Source of the DNA: Palsa-870 sp035937155 | GTDB lineage: Bacteria > Chloroflexota > Dormibacteria > Dormibacterales > Dormibacteraceae | Reading direction: 5' to 3' | Length of the DNA: 64,000 nucleotides | NCBI GenBank assembly: GCA_035937155.1 | Contig: DASYVJ010000033.1 | Location: 3,048-67,047 of the forward strand | Shown: in pieces, positions 40,178 to 49,454 of the stretch | How the letters are laid out: each line of letters starts with the position of its first letter | How positions within the stretch are numbered: position 1 is the stretch's first letter | Translations under genes and position numbers: made by a program | Notes under the pieces: model-generated | Databases searched by the model: none | What the model was told of the DNA's origin: nothing | What the model saw: the letters and a program-made list of their open reading frames with translations, nothing else

Positions 40178-41360
40178 GGCGCGTCAGGCGCCAGAAGCGG
40201 CCTGGCGGATACATCGGGTCGGCGGTTACCAGCGGGACGTCCAGGCTGTAGTCGCCCAGCACCACATGCAGATTGCCCTCTTGAGTGCGGGCCCCCAGTG
40301 GCCGGTCGACCACAATCGTGTGCGCATCGAGGTGCTGTCGCAGCACCATGCCCGGCCACTCGATCAGGTCGACGTCCACCGACGAGACAAGGTCGGATTG
40401 CGCACCCCACGGCGTGATGTAGGTGGCGATCTTCTGGTTGCGCGCGATCACCGTTCGGACGTGCAAGGCAGGTTGCATCGAAGTGATCAGACCCTTGGCA
40501 GAGGTAAAAGCTGCGTCGAGGGTCAATTGCCCCATGACGCAGCCGTAGACGGTGACCGGCTTGCCGTCCACAGTGATGTCTGCGGCGAAGAGGAAGTTGG
40601 CGCCGCTGTTCAGGCCGGAACCGGTCTTGATACCGACGATGCCGCTCTGGCCGAGCACGCGATCGACGTTGTAGACGATGCCGGCGACGGGAAGCACGGC
40701 CTGGCCCATGCCGACGACCTGCGCAAACACCTCCTGCTTCATGGCGACGGCGCCGAGGAGCATCAGGTCGGTCGGCGTGCTGACACTGCCTGGGTTGACG
40801 CCGCTCGTGTCGGCAAATTTGGTGTGCGTCAGGTGCAGCTCGGCGGCACGGGAGTTCATCTTGGCGACGAACGCATCGATCGAGCCGGCGTCCCAGCGGG
40901 CGAGCGTCTCAGCGAGGTTGTTCGCGGAGGGAATGAGCAGGCCCTGCAGGGCCTCCAGCTCGGTGATTTGCTCGCCGACGCGAACTGCGGCCACCGACTC
41001 TTTGTTGGCGGCGTCGGCCTCGTATGTGGCGACATCGGCCTCAGTGATAGTGATCGTCGGCCCTTGCTGGTCTTTCTGCAGGGGCTTGTCTTCGAGGATC
41101 AGCAGCGCAGTCATCACCTTGGTGACGCTGGCCGCCGGTATGGGCTGCTCGTTGCCGGAGCTGGCGATGAAGCCGAGGCCCTTCACGCCGATCGCGCCGG
41201 ATCCTCGACTCGGCCACAGCAGAGCTGGGGGTGTGCCGGCGATCGCCTCCGAGGCTCGAACCGAGCCCGTGGCGGCTACCGCCGGGATCGGGCGAAGGTA
41301 GTTCCAGGCCGCCAGACCCGCGACCAGCAGCAACAGAACGATCCCAATCCGCAACCGCAT
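40167..41360 (-). CDS. D-alanyl-D-alanine carboxypeptidase (peptidase S11)
   Basis: 397 residues. An N-terminal signal anchor (residues 4-22) is followed by the penicillin-binding fold: PAASVTKVM (SxxK), IPSANNLAETL (SxN), GIKTGSGLNSGANFLFAA (KTG). A C-terminal beta domain runs from about 290. It trims the terminal D-Ala from peptidoglycan stem peptides outside the membrane. No C-terminal amphipathic anchor is obvious; the N-terminal helix may anchor it. Next to the zinc importer, possibly by chance. Confidence 0.9.
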   Translation of the reverse strand: MRLRIGIVLLLLVAGLAAWNYLRPIPAVAATGSVRASEAIAGTPPALLWPSRGSGAIGVKGLGFIASSGNEQPIPAASVTKVMTALLILEDKPLQKDQQGPTITITEADVATYEADAANKESVAAVRVGEQITELEALQGLLIPSANNLAETLARWDAGSIDAFVAKMNSRAAELHLTHTKFADTSGVNPGSVSTPTDLMLLGAVAMKQEVFAQVVGMGQAVLPVAGIVYNVDRVLGQSGIVGIKTGSGLNSGANFLFAADITVDGKPVTVYGCVMGQLTLDAAFTSAKGLITSMQPALHVRTVIARNQKIATYITPWGAQSDLVSSVDVDLIEWPGMVLRQHLDAHTIVVDRPLGARTQEGNLHVVLGDYSLDVPLVTADPMYPPGRFWRLTRLSF

Positions 41361-41376
41361 GCCGGAGAAAACATAG

Positions 41377-42279
41377 CTAACCCCGCGCCGCTGTCATCTG
41401 GTGCATACGGCGCCGAATTGGCTCTGACAACCTGACTCCGACGTAGGTCACAAACGCCAGAGAGGTGATGAAGAAGCTGACCGGATGCGGTGAGTAGTAC
41501 GCGATGGCCAGGCCAAGCCAGGTGAACAAAAGCGCCAGCGCGATGCCTGACAGGATCGCGGCTGGCGGCCGGCTCGTGAACCGCACGGCGATCGCGGCCG
41601 GCGTGACGATGAGGGCGAAGATCAGCAGCACGCCCACCACCTGCACTGCCTCGGTGACCGCAACGGCCAGGATGGCCATGAAGGCGACAGACAGAATGCT
41701 GACGGGGACGCCCTTGGCGCTTGCCAGGTCTTCGTCCACCGACGAGAAAAGAAGCGGACGGTAGATGGCGATCAGGCCGGCGATGGTGACGATGCCCGCG
41801 ACCAGCGTGATCACCACGTCGGTAGCGCTGATCCCGAGGATCTCTCCAAAAAGCAGGGCATATGCCTCGGTCGCGTAGCCGCGATAGAGGGAGATGAACA
41901 GCACGCCGAGGCCGAGTGTCCAGGCGAGGACGATTCCGATGGTCACGTCACGGCCTCGCAGGCGGTTGCCAAGCGCTCCGATCGTGACTCCGCTAACGAG
42001 GGTGAAGGCGAGCAGTCCGAAAACGGGACTGATCCCCAGCACCACCGCACCGGTCGCACCGGCGAACCCGATGTGAGACAGGGCATGAGCCGCGAACGCG
42101 GAACCCCTCAGGACGACGAAGTAGCCGATCGCGCCGGCGACGATGGCGACGATGGTGCCCGCCTCGAAGGCGTGGACCATGAACGCGTAGTGGAACAGCA
42201 TGGCGATGTCGTCGAGCAGGTTCCAGCCAGGCGCCGGCGAGGTGTTGGAGACGGTCAGCAGGATGCCGAGCTCACGCAT
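41377..42279 (-). CDS. zinc/manganese ABC transporter permease (ZnuB-like)
   Basis: 300 residues, about 8-9 helices. Family landmarks: LRGSAFAAHALSHIGFAGATG, NRLRGRDVTIGIVLAWTLGLG, ALIVTPAAIAVRFTSRP and LGLAIAYYSPHPVSFFI. It forms the membrane channel of the importer. It overlaps the ATPase gene by eight bases. With Zur divergently encoded, zinc is the likely metal. Confidence 0.9.
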   Translation of the reverse strand: MRELGILLTVSNTSPAPGWNLLDDIAMLFHYAFMVHAFEAGTIVAIVAGAIGYFVVLRGSAFAAHALSHIGFAGATGAVVLGISPVFGLLAFTLVSGVTIGALGNRLRGRDVTIGIVLAWTLGLGVLFISLYRGYATEAYALLFGEILGISATDVVITLVAGIVTIAGLIAIYRPLLFSSVDEDLASAKGVPVSILSVAFMAILAVAVTEAVQVVGVLLIFALIVTPAAIAVRFTSRPPAAILSGIALALLFTWLGLAIAYYSPHPVSFFITSLAFVTYVGVRLSEPIRRRMHQMTAARG

Positions 42280-43117
42280 GTGGGTGGCTCACCTCTTCTT
42301 CGAGACCAACGACAAACACCCGGCCGCGGCTGTCGGTCAGGACTTCGACGGGTGACGAATAGATCTCGGTGAGGCGCTCCGAAGTGATGATCTCCGCAGG
42401 CTTGCCTATGGCCAACCTTCCGTGCGCCATGTACAGCACGAGGTCGATGTGAGGCAGCAGCAGGTTTACATCGTGGGCGATGAGAAGCACCGTGAGACGC
42501 CTCTCGCGCGCGACCTGCGTGATCAGCTGCACGATGGCTCCCTGGTTGCGCACATCGAGGTGCGACATTGGCTCGTCCATCAGCAGAAGACGAGGCTCCC
42601 CCACCAACGCCTGCGCGAGCATGAGGCGCTGCTGCTCGCCACCTGAAAGAATGCCCAGCGGCCGGTCGGCGTATCCGCTCGCGCCTACAGCTTCGATGGC
42701 TGCACTCGTGAGCGCGGCGGCTTTACGACGTCCTCCGAGCCTCACGCCCCAGCGATAGCCATCCACCCCGAGGTCGACAAAGTCGCGGCCGCGGATGGAA
42801 AGCTCCGGGTCGAAGGCCGAGCCCTGCGGGACATAGCCGATGTTCGGGTTGCCGCGACGCGGCTGCCGGCCGAGCACCTCGAGCCGGCCGTCCGCGGGCA
42901 CGAGCTGGCCGAGGATCATGCGGATCAGGGTCGACTTCCCCGCGCCGTTGGGACCGAGAATCGCGGTGAACGAGCCCGACGGGATGGCAAACGTACCGCG
43001 GGACCAGACGGGATGTGAGCCGTAGCTCGCCGTCAGGTCTTGCGCAACGATTGCCGAATCAGTCAGCTGGCCGACGACAGAGCCACCTCGAGACTCTTGA
43101 GCTGCTTGAGCTGCCAA
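42272..43117 (-). CDS. zinc ABC transporter ATP-binding protein (ZnuC-like)
   Basis: Up to 281 residues. Walker A LGPNGAGKST, signature LSGGEQQRLMLAQAL, Walker B LLLMDEPMSHLD and the H-loop LLIAHDVNLL are intact. The outermost start is TTG 43117, overlapping the ZnuA-like gene by 55 bases. CTG 43065, overlapping the ZnuA stop as CTGA, would give MTDSAIVAQDLTASYG, a more typical N-terminus. It drives import through the ZnuB-like permease. Confidence 0.88.
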   Translation of the reverse strand: MAAQAAQESRGGSVVGQLTDSAIVAQDLTASYGSHPVWSRGTFAIPSGSFTAILGPNGAGKSTLIRMILGQLVPADGRLEVLGRQPRRGNPNIGYVPQGSAFDPELSIRGRDFVDLGVDGYRWGVRLGGRRKAAALTSAAIEAVGASGYADRPLGILSGGEQQRLMLAQALVGEPRLLLMDEPMSHLDVRNQGAIVQLITQVARERRLTVLLIAHDVNLLLPHIDLVLYMAHGRLAIGKPAEIITSERLTEIYSSPVEVLTDSRGRVFVVGLEEEVSHPHA

Positions 43118-43959
43118 TCCTGGAATGTCGCGTTTTCAGGGAGGAGTGTTTCCGAGACGCCGACGCTTGGGATGTGGTGTGCTGCGGCGAGCGACTTGAC
43201 GTTCGTCGTCACCGCCGTCGCCGTCTGGACGTTGTAAATGAGGACCTTGATCTGGTTGGCGGAGATCTGGTTCTGGAATGTCACGACTGCGGAAGCGGGC
43301 GGGTCTGTGCCCTCGGCGACGGCATTCATGAACTCGTCTGGAGTCGTGAGTTTCAGGCCCAGCGCCGACGCCATGTACACGAAGATGCTCTCGGTCGCAC
43401 CAATGGGCGTGGCGGAGTATTTCTGCCTGATGTTCTCGATCTCAACGGTGTACGGCTGCAGCGCTGCCGCGAAGTCCGCTCGCTTCTGGTCGAAGTAGCT
43501 AGCGTCGGCGGAATCGATCGACTTGTATTCCGCCGTGATCCTGTCCGCCACCCGCTTGACATAGGCCGGGTTGTACCAGAAATGGGGGTTGTCACCCACC
43601 TTGAGGCCGAGCATCTGCGCCACGTCCAGCACCTGGCGGCGAGGGCTCGGGTTGGCGTCGAGCAGCTTCTTGCCCCAAGCGTCGTACCCCGCGCCATTGA
43701 GGATGACGAGGCTCGCGTCCGCGAACGCCCGCGCGTCATTCGTGCTGCTCGCGTACTCGTGAGGGTCTGAGTTCGGATCGGTGACCACGCTCTGGACGTT
43801 GGCCTTCGATCCGCCCAGCTGGGCCGCAATGCTGCCCCAGAAGCTCTCCCCGGCGACCACGTTCACTACCCCTGTCGGCGAGCCCACACTCGAGCTGCCG
43901 CACGCGGCGGCCACTGGCAAGAGAACCACCAGCGCCGCCAACCCTGCCCCCTTCACCAT
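43063..43959 (-). CDS. zinc ABC transporter substrate-binding lipoprotein (ZnuA-like)
   Basis: 298 residues. Lipobox VAAACGSS at about Cys20. Metal-ligand histidines are in SDPHEYAS, DNPHFWYNP and AAHHIPSVG. The His/Asp-rich loop of many ZnuA proteins is absent. ATG 43959 is chosen because the signal peptide MVKGAGLAALVVLLPV starts there; longer forms run through the operators. First gene of the importer operon, divergent from the Fur-family gene. Confidence 0.9.
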   Translation of the reverse strand: MVKGAGLAALVVLLPVAAACGSSSVGSPTGVVNVVAGESFWGSIAAQLGGSKANVQSVVTDPNSDPHEYASSTNDARAFADASLVILNGAGYDAWGKKLLDANPSPRRQVLDVAQMLGLKVGDNPHFWYNPAYVKRVADRITAEYKSIDSADASYFDQKRADFAAALQPYTVEIENIRQKYSATPIGATESIFVYMASALGLKLTTPDEFMNAVAEGTDPPASAVVTFQNQISANQIKVLIYNVQTATAVTTNVKSLAAAHHIPSVGVSETLLPENATFQDWQLKQLKSLEVALSSAS

Positions 43960-43992
43960 TGCGCAAGAGTATTGCACAACTGACTTGCGCAA
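43959..43992. promoter_or_regulatory. three phased TTGYRCAA sites, candidate Zur operator
   Basis: TTGCGCAA (43959-43966), TTGCACAA (43972-43979) and TTGCGCAA (43985-43992) recur every 13 bases between znuA-like and zur-like genes. The third sits in the perfect palindrome ACTTGCGCAAGT and abuts the -35 of the Fur-family gene; the first overlaps the znuA start codon. Binding here would repress both directions when zinc is high. Confidence 0.6.
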
Positions 43993-44014
43993 GTTTGGTG
44001 CGTATAGTTGACGG
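43980..44014 (+). promoter_or_regulatory. leaderless promoter of the Fur-family gene
   Basis: CTGACT (43980-43985), 17-base spacer, TATAGT (44003-44008), then six bases to GTG 44015. The -35 overlaps the third TTGYRCAA site, so autoregulation is likely. No ribosome site precedes the GTG. Confidence 0.55.
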
Positions 44015-44407
44015 GTGGCCAGGCCAAGCCCCGTGAGCGACCAGGTACGCGGTCTTTTCACCGCCGACGACCGGCACCTCTGGTCGATAGACGAGCTGCA
44101 CGAGTCGGTCGTGCGGGCGCTGGGGAGCGCCGATTACTCAACAGTGTTCAGGGCTGTCTCCGGCCTGGAGCGCGATGGGCTGATCAAGCGCATCGACCTC
44201 GGCGACGGCAAGGTGCACTACGAGCTCAGCAATGAGCACCACGAACACATCCGGTGCGATGTGTGCGGGCGAGTGGTCGAGGTGCCTGGCTGCGTCCTCG
44301 AGGGCGCATCGTCGGCGGTCACAAGCAGCACGGGCTTCAGAGTGACCAGCCACCAGCTGCTGTTCAGCGGGGTTTGCCCCGCCTGCGAGTCAGCGCGTCA
44401 GGGTTAG
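44015..44407 (+). CDS. Fur-family regulator, probable Zur
   Basis: 130 residues, GTG start. Winged helix: LWSIDELHESVVRALGSADY, STVFRAVSGLERDGLIKRI. The metal-binding region reads NEHHEHIRCDVCGRVVEV, and the second Cys pair is GVCPACESA, forming the structural zinc site. The position opposite a zinc importer operon favours Zur over Fur or PerR. It would repress zinc uptake when zinc-loaded. Confidence 0.88.
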   Translation: MARPSPVSDQVRGLFTADDRHLWSIDELHESVVRALGSADYSTVFRAVSGLERDGLIKRIDLGDGKVHYELSNEHHEHIRCDVCGRVVEVPGCVLEGASSAVTSSTGFRVTSHQLLFSGVCPACESARQG

Positions 44408-44519
44408 GACGTCGCCGAGGACATACCTCCGCTCGGTGTTCTCGTTCATCGACGAGGCGTAGCAAACGCCCGTCCCAGGTCCCTAGGCGTTCGATTGACG
44501 CGCCGCTATCCTGCCCGGA

Positions 44520-45551
44520 GTGAAAGCGCTCGTCAAAGCCAGGGCGGAGCCGGGTCTTTGGCTGCAGGAAGTCCCGGATCCGACGCCTGGTCGTGGCGAG
44601 GTGTTGGTCCGCGTCCTGCGCACCGGCATCTGCGGCACCGACCTCCACATCGAAAGCTGGAACGAGTGGGCCCAGACGACCATCCATCCGCCGCTCGTGG
44701 TGGGACACGAGTTTGTCGGCGAGGTTGTGCGATTGGGCGAGGGAGTTGCATCGGTTTATCCAGGCGAGATCGTCGGCGCCGAAGGACACATCGTGTGCGG
44801 GCACTGCCGGAACTGCATGGCGGGGCGACGGGCCTTGTGCGCGAACAGCGTCGGAATAGGCGTCCAGCGTGACGGCGCATTCGCCGAGTTCATCGTCATG
44901 CCGGCCGTCAATCTCTGGCCACATCTGACGAAGATCGACCTTGACGTGGCCTCAATCTTCGATCCGTTCGGCAACGCCGTTCACGCGGCAACACAGTTTC
45001 GCGTCGTCGCCGAGGACGTGCTCGTCACCGGAGCTGGTCCGATCGGGATCATGGCAGCGATGGTGGCCCGCCACAACGGCGCCAGGTTCGTCGTCATCAC
45101 GGACGTCAGCGACTACCGGCTGGAGCTGGCCCGCAAGGTTGGTGTCGACCGCGCGGTCGATGTCCGCACCACGACTCTCGCGCAGGTGCAGGAAGAGCTC
45201 GGCATGAAAGAGGGATTCGATGTCGCCTTCGAGATGTCGGGTCAGGCCTCAGCGCTGCGCGACATGATCGCGAACATGTCCCACGGCGGTCGCATCGCGA
45301 TTCTCGGACTCCCCGACCATGAATTCGCGATCGACTGGACGCAGGTTGTCTTCAAGATGCTTACGGTCAAAGGCGTCTACGGCCGCCAGATCTTCGAGAC
45401 CTGGTACGAGATGTCCGTGTTCACGCAGACCGGCCTGGACATCTCGCCAGTCATCACCCACCGCTTTCCGTACACCGAGTTCGAGCAAGCCTTCGCGGTC
45501 GCACACTCCGGCAAGTGCGGAAAGGTAGTGCTCGACTGGACCGCGAATTAG
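44520..45551 (+). CDS. tdh: L-threonine 3-dehydrogenase
   Basis: 343 residues, GTG start. Zinc-dependent MDR fold: catalytic zinc region GICGTDLHIESWNEWA and VVGHEFVGEV, structural zinc CGHCRNCMAGRRALC, Rossmann VTGAGPIGIMAAMVA. WNEWA after the first zinc ligand is typical of Tdh. It oxidises threonine to 2-amino-3-ketobutyrate with NAD+. The kbl gene follows 26 bases later, completing the pathway to glycine and acetyl-CoA. Confidence 0.92.
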   Translation: MKALVKARAEPGLWLQEVPDPTPGRGEVLVRVLRTGICGTDLHIESWNEWAQTTIHPPLVVGHEFVGEVVRLGEGVASVYPGEIVGAEGHIVCGHCRNCMAGRRALCANSVGIGVQRDGAFAEFIVMPAVNLWPHLTKIDLDVASIFDPFGNAVHAATQFRVVAEDVLVTGAGPIGIMAAMVARHNGARFVVITDVSDYRLELARKVGVDRAVDVRTTTLAQVQEELGMKEGFDVAFEMSGQASALRDMIANMSHGGRIAILGLPDHEFAIDWTQVVFKMLTVKGVYGRQIFETWYEMSVFTQTGLDISPVITHRFPYTEFEQAFAVAHSGKCGKVVLDWTAN

Positions 45552-45577
45552 AAGAGGTCAAGAAAGGGAGTCAAGAC

Positions 45578-46759
45578 ATGTTCGACCGCATGCAATCGCA
45601 CCTTGTCCACGAGCTCGAAGAGATCCGGCGCGCCGGCCTGGAAAAACAGGAGCGCGTGCTGACGGGTCCGCAGGGATCAGTTGTCAAGGTTCTCGACCGC
45701 GAGGTCCTGAACCTCTGCGCCAACAACTACCTTGGATTGGCCGACGATCCCGCGATCGTTGCGGCGGCCAAAGAAGCGCTCGACCGGTGGGGCTACGGCA
45801 TGGCGTCGGTTCGTTTCATCTGCGGTACGCAGGAGGTTCATAAAGAGCTCGAGGCCGCGCTCACCGAATTCCTCGGTACCGAGGACACGATCCTCTACTC
45901 GTCCTGCTTTGACGCCAACGGCGGCATCTTCGAGGCGCTGCTCGACGAGCACGACGCGATCATCTCGGATGCGTTGAACCACGCCAGCATCATCGATGGC
46001 ATCCGCCTGTGCAAGGCCCGGCGTCTGCGCTACGCGAACCGCGACATGGACGACCTCGAGCGCCAGCTGAAGGACAGCGCCGACGCCCGTTTCCGGATGG
46101 TAGTCACCGACGGCGTTTTCTCGATGGACGGATACCTCGCGCCGCTGCCCGAGATCTGCGAGCTCGCGGAGCGCCACGATGCCCTCGTCATAGTCGACGA
46201 CTCCCACGCCGTCGGCTTCATGGGCGCGCACGGCCGCGGCACGCACGAGCACCACGGAGTCATGGGCCGCATCGACGCCATCACGGGGACCCTGGGCAAG
46301 GCCCTAGGCGGTGCCAGTGGAGGCTACGTGTCCGGGCGCAAAGAGCTCGTCGCGATGCTGCGGCAGCGCTCGCGGCCATATCTGTTCTCGAATTCGGTGG
46401 CGCCACCCATCGTGGCCACGAGCCTCAAGGTGCTGGAGCTGATCAGGTCGGCAGGCGAGCTGCGTCAGCGGCTGCGCGACAACACGGCCTTCTTCCGCAA
46501 GGAGATGACCGACGCCGGCTTCGACATCCTTCCGGGCGAGCACCCGATCGTTCCGGTCATGGTCGGCGACGCGACGCTGGCAGGCCGTATGGCCCAACTC
46601 ATGCTCGAAAAGGGCGTGTACGTGGTCGCGTTCTCATACCCTGTCGTCCCCCAGGGCAAAGCGCGCATCAGAACGCAAGTGTCCGCCGCACACTCGAAAG
46701 CCGACCTCGAACGCGCGGTCAAGGCCTTCATCGAGACGCGGGAGGCCGTGGCAAAGTAG
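45578..46759 (+). CDS. kbl: glycine C-acetyltransferase (2-amino-3-ketobutyrate CoA ligase)
   Basis: 393 residues. CANNYLGLADDPAIV, GYGMASVRFICGTQEVHKELE, IVDDSHAVGFMG and ITGTLGKALGGASGGYV (PLP lysine) are diagnostic of the alpha-oxoamine synthase family, with FICGTQ specific to Kbl. ATG 45578 is preceded by a purine-rich AAGAAAGGGAG. It cleaves 2-amino-3-ketobutyrate with CoA to glycine and acetyl-CoA. Forms an operon with tdh. Confidence 0.93.
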   Translation: MFDRMQSHLVHELEEIRRAGLEKQERVLTGPQGSVVKVLDREVLNLCANNYLGLADDPAIVAAAKEALDRWGYGMASVRFICGTQEVHKELEAALTEFLGTEDTILYSSCFDANGGIFEALLDEHDAIISDALNHASIIDGIRLCKARRLRYANRDMDDLERQLKDSADARFRMVVTDGVFSMDGYLAPLPEICELAERHDALVIVDDSHAVGFMGAHGRGTHEHHGVMGRIDAITGTLGKALGGASGGYVSGRKELVAMLRQRSRPYLFSNSVAPPIVATSLKVLELIRSAGELRQRLRDNTAFFRKEMTDAGFDILPGEHPIVPVMVGDATLAGRMAQLMLEKGVYVVAFSYPVVPQGKARIRTQVSAAHSKADLERAVKAFIETREAVAK

Positions 46760-46811
46760 CGTCAGCGCTCCGGGCGCGCCAGCGTAGCCTGTCTTTGGCT
46801 ATCCAGCCGAG

Positions 46812-47891
46812 ATGGGACGGTCCAGGAGCAACTCCACCGAACGAGGCCTGAAGGCCCGGCCGCCCGAAGCGGCTGAAGCCGGGCTGGTCTACGCCTCCGA
46901 CTTCGAGCCCGGCATACATCGGGTGCGCAAGGGCAAAGGCTTCACCTACCTCGGCCCGGACGGCAAACGGGTGACCGATCGGGCCACCCTGGAGAGGATT
47001 GCCGGCCTCGTCATCCCCCCGGCCTGGAAAGACGTTTGGATGTCCACACGACCACGAGGTCACCTCCAGGCCACCGGCCGCGATGCTCGGGGCCGCAAGC
47101 AACGCATCTACCACGCAACCTGGCGCGAGGTTCGCGCTGCCGACAAGTTCTCGCGTATGGTCGGCTTCGCTCGCGCGCTGCCACGAATCAGGCGCCGCGT
47201 CGCTCGTGACCTGGGGAAACCTGGCCTTCCACGTGAGAAGGTGGTCGCGACCATCGTCAGGTTGCTCGAGATGACCTATGCGCGGATCGGCAACGAGGAG
47301 TACGCGCGTGAGAATGGCTCCTTCGGTCTTACCACCCTTCGCGATCGGCACGTGACGGTCACGGGATCGACCGTGCGATTCCTCTTCAAAGGCAAGAGCG
47401 GGCGCGAGGTTGAGGTCGGCGTCACGAATCGGCGCGTCGCGCGCGTGGTCAAACGATGCGAGGAGCTTCCTGGCCAGATGCTGTTCCAGTACATCGGCCC
47501 CGATGGCGAACGTCACACGGTCCATTCGGATGACGTCAACCAGTACCTGCAAGAGGTAAGCGGTGAGGATTTCACCGCAAAGGACTACCGCACGTGGTCA
47601 GCCACCGTCCTGGCCACCTGCGCTCTGCGCGATGTCGCGGCCTTCGAGTCCGATGCGGAGGCCAAACGCAATGTGGTGGCCGCGATCGACAGCGTCGCGC
47701 GAAGGCTCGGACATACACGCGCTGTGTGCCGTCGCTCCTATGTCCACCCGAGGGTAATCGACACTTATATGGACGGGTCGCTCGAGAGCATCCTGAGCGT
47801 CGTGTCGAGCAAGGCGTATCGAAACCTCAAGGCGGATGAGGTGGCCGTCCTCGCACTGCTGAAGCGCAAGGTGCGAGCGAAGGCGGCTTAG
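46812..47891 (+). CDS. type IB DNA topoisomerase
   Basis: 359 residues, the usual size of the bacterial/poxvirus type. RVRKGKGFTYLGPDGKRV and IPPAWKDVWMSTRPRGHLQATG are the N-terminal DNA clamp. Catalytic residues: RIGNEEYARENGSFGLTTLR, KGKSGREVEVG (Lys), KDYRTWSATVLA (Arg) and CRRSYVHPRVIDTY, whose first Tyr is the nucleophile. It relaxes supercoils without ATP. A short basic C-terminus follows. It converges with gnd, overlapping by four bases. Confidence 0.92.
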   Translation: MGRSRSNSTERGLKARPPEAAEAGLVYASDFEPGIHRVRKGKGFTYLGPDGKRVTDRATLERIAGLVIPPAWKDVWMSTRPRGHLQATGRDARGRKQRIYHATWREVRAADKFSRMVGFARALPRIRRRVARDLGKPGLPREKVVATIVRLLEMTYARIGNEEYARENGSFGLTTLRDRHVTVTGSTVRFLFKGKSGREVEVGVTNRRVARVVKRCEELPGQMLFQYIGPDGERHTVHSDDVNQYLQEVSGEDFTAKDYRTWSATVLATCALRDVAAFESDAEAKRNVVAAIDSVARRLGHTRAVCRRSYVHPRVIDTYMDGSLESILSVVSSKAYRNLKADEVAVLALLKRKVRAKAA

Positions 47892-49321
47892 TCGGTACGC
47901 ACCTCCGAACCATCCTGCGCCCAGCGCGTGTGGTAGGCGCCCTCGCGGTCCGTGCGGTGGTAGGTGTGAGCACCGAAGTAGTCGCGCAAGCCCTGGATGA
48001 GGTTGGCCGGACCGCGCGCGCGCCGGTATCCATCGTAGTAGGCCAGCGATGAGGCGAACGCCGGGATAGGCACGCCCTGGTCGACCGCATGCTTGATCAC
48101 GGAGCGCCACGCCGGCTGCGCCGATGCAAGCGCTTGCTGGAAGAATGGGGCAAGCATGAGATTCGACAGGTCGGGAGACTCCGCGTAGCTGTCCTTGATG
48201 CGGTCCAGGAACGCCGCGCGGATGATGCAGCCACCGCGCCAGATCGTGGCGAGGGCGCCGAGGTCGAGGTTCCACCCGAACTCTTGTGAGCCGGCGCGGA
48301 GGTGCTCGAAACCCTGGGCATAGGCGACGATCTTCGACGCGTAGAGCGCATCCCGGACGTCATCGATCATCCCCGCGTCGGACTTTGCCGGGATACCGGA
48401 GGGGCCTCCTAGAATCTTCGCCGCCTTGACACGTTCCGCCTTCTGGCTGGACAGCATGCGAGCGAACACCGCTTCGGTGATTCCGGTAAGGGGCACGCCA
48501 AGCTGGAGCGCCGACTCGCTCGTCCATCGCCCTGTGCCCTTCTGTTCAGCCTCGTCCTCGATGACGTCGACAAGCGCCGACCCCGTGACTTCGTCGCGCT
48601 TGTCGAGCACGTTGGCGGTGATCTCGATCAGGTAGGACTGGAGCTCGCCCTCGTTCCATTCGCGAAAGACCGCCGCCAGCTCGGCGGGCGTCATGCCGAG
48701 GACCTGGCGCAGGAAGTCGTAGGTCTCGGCGATGAGCTGGATGTCGGCGTACTCGATCCCGTTATGGACCATCTTCACGAAGTGGCCCGCCCCGTCCGGG
48801 CCGATATAGGTGCAGCACGGAACGTCGTCGACCTTGGCCGAGATCGCCGTCAACATCTCCGCCACACGTTCGTATGAGGCGCGCGTGCCGCCCGGCATGA
48901 TGCTCGGTCCGCGAAGCGCCCCCTCCTCCCCGCCGGACACGCCCGCTCCGATGAATCCGAGACCGGCCTTCTCGACAGCCGCCGCCCGCCGGCGGGTGTC
49001 GTGGAACAGCGAGTTGCCGCCGTCGATAATCGTGTCGCCGGGTTCCAGCACCTTCGACAGAGAATCGATCGCATCGTCGACGGCCGAGCCCGCCTTCACC
49101 ATGAGGAGGATGGCACGAGGCGGCTTGAGGATCCGCGCCAGCTCTTCGAGCGACCCGGCCGGGCGGAAGTCGCCATCGTCGCTGTACGCGGCCATGAAGT
49201 CGTCTGTACGCCGGCGAGTTCGGTTGTAGACGGCTACGCGTGCGCCGTGGGACGCCAGGTTGCGGGCCAGGTTTTCGCCCATCGTCGCCAGCCCCACCAC
49301 CCCGATCTCGTGCTCGGCCAC
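47888..49321 (-). CDS. gnd: 6-phosphogluconate dehydrogenase, decarboxylating
   Basis: 477 residues, full length for the long (dimeric) enzyme class; GTG start. VGLATMGENLARNLASHG is the dinucleotide loop with NRT following. GAGVSGGEEGALRGPSIMPG is the family signature and HFVKMVHNGIEYADIQLI contains the catalytic Lys. It oxidises 6-phosphogluconate to ribulose-5-phosphate and CO2 in the pentose phosphate pathway. Confidence 0.95.
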   Translation of the reverse strand: MAEHEIGVVGLATMGENLARNLASHGARVAVYNRTRRRTDDFMAAYSDDGDFRPAGSLEELARILKPPRAILLMVKAGSAVDDAIDSLSKVLEPGDTIIDGGNSLFHDTRRRAAAVEKAGLGFIGAGVSGGEEGALRGPSIMPGGTRASYERVAEMLTAISAKVDDVPCCTYIGPDGAGHFVKMVHNGIEYADIQLIAETYDFLRQVLGMTPAELAAVFREWNEGELQSYLIEITANVLDKRDEVTGSALVDVIEDEAEQKGTGRWTSESALQLGVPLTGITEAVFARMLSSQKAERVKAAKILGGPSGIPAKSDAGMIDDVRDALYASKIVAYAQGFEHLRAGSQEFGWNLDLGALATIWRGGCIIRAAFLDRIKDSYAESPDLSNLMLAPFFQQALASAQPAWRSVIKHAVDQGVPIPAFASSLAYYDGYRRARGPANLIQGLRDYFGAHTYHRTDREGAYHTRWAQDGSEVRTD

Positions 49322-49419
49322 ACCCCAACATTACCTAGGGAAGCGCGGTCAAGGTTCCGCTGCCTCGTCAACCCATCTGAACTGACGGGACCATCCCCCC
49401 CAACCGGACGGCGACCAGG

Positions 49420-49436
49420 GTGGCAATGCATGCCAC
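49420..49436. promoter_or_regulatory. inverted repeat upstream of the second orphan kinase
   Basis: GTGGCA-ATGCA-TGCCAC, a perfect 6-base dyad, ends about 18 bases before the TTG start of the kinase gene, in a 130-base gap between divergent genes. It is a possible operator. The remainder of the gap shows no clear promoter. Confidence 0.35.
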
Positions 49437-49454
49437 GCTGGTTTCGGACAAGGT

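Noticed and set aside
39747..41435. 562-codon open frame opposite dacA and overlapping the SRPBCC gene
   Set aside because: Antisense artefact; the sequence lacks any protein-like motif and spans two real genes.
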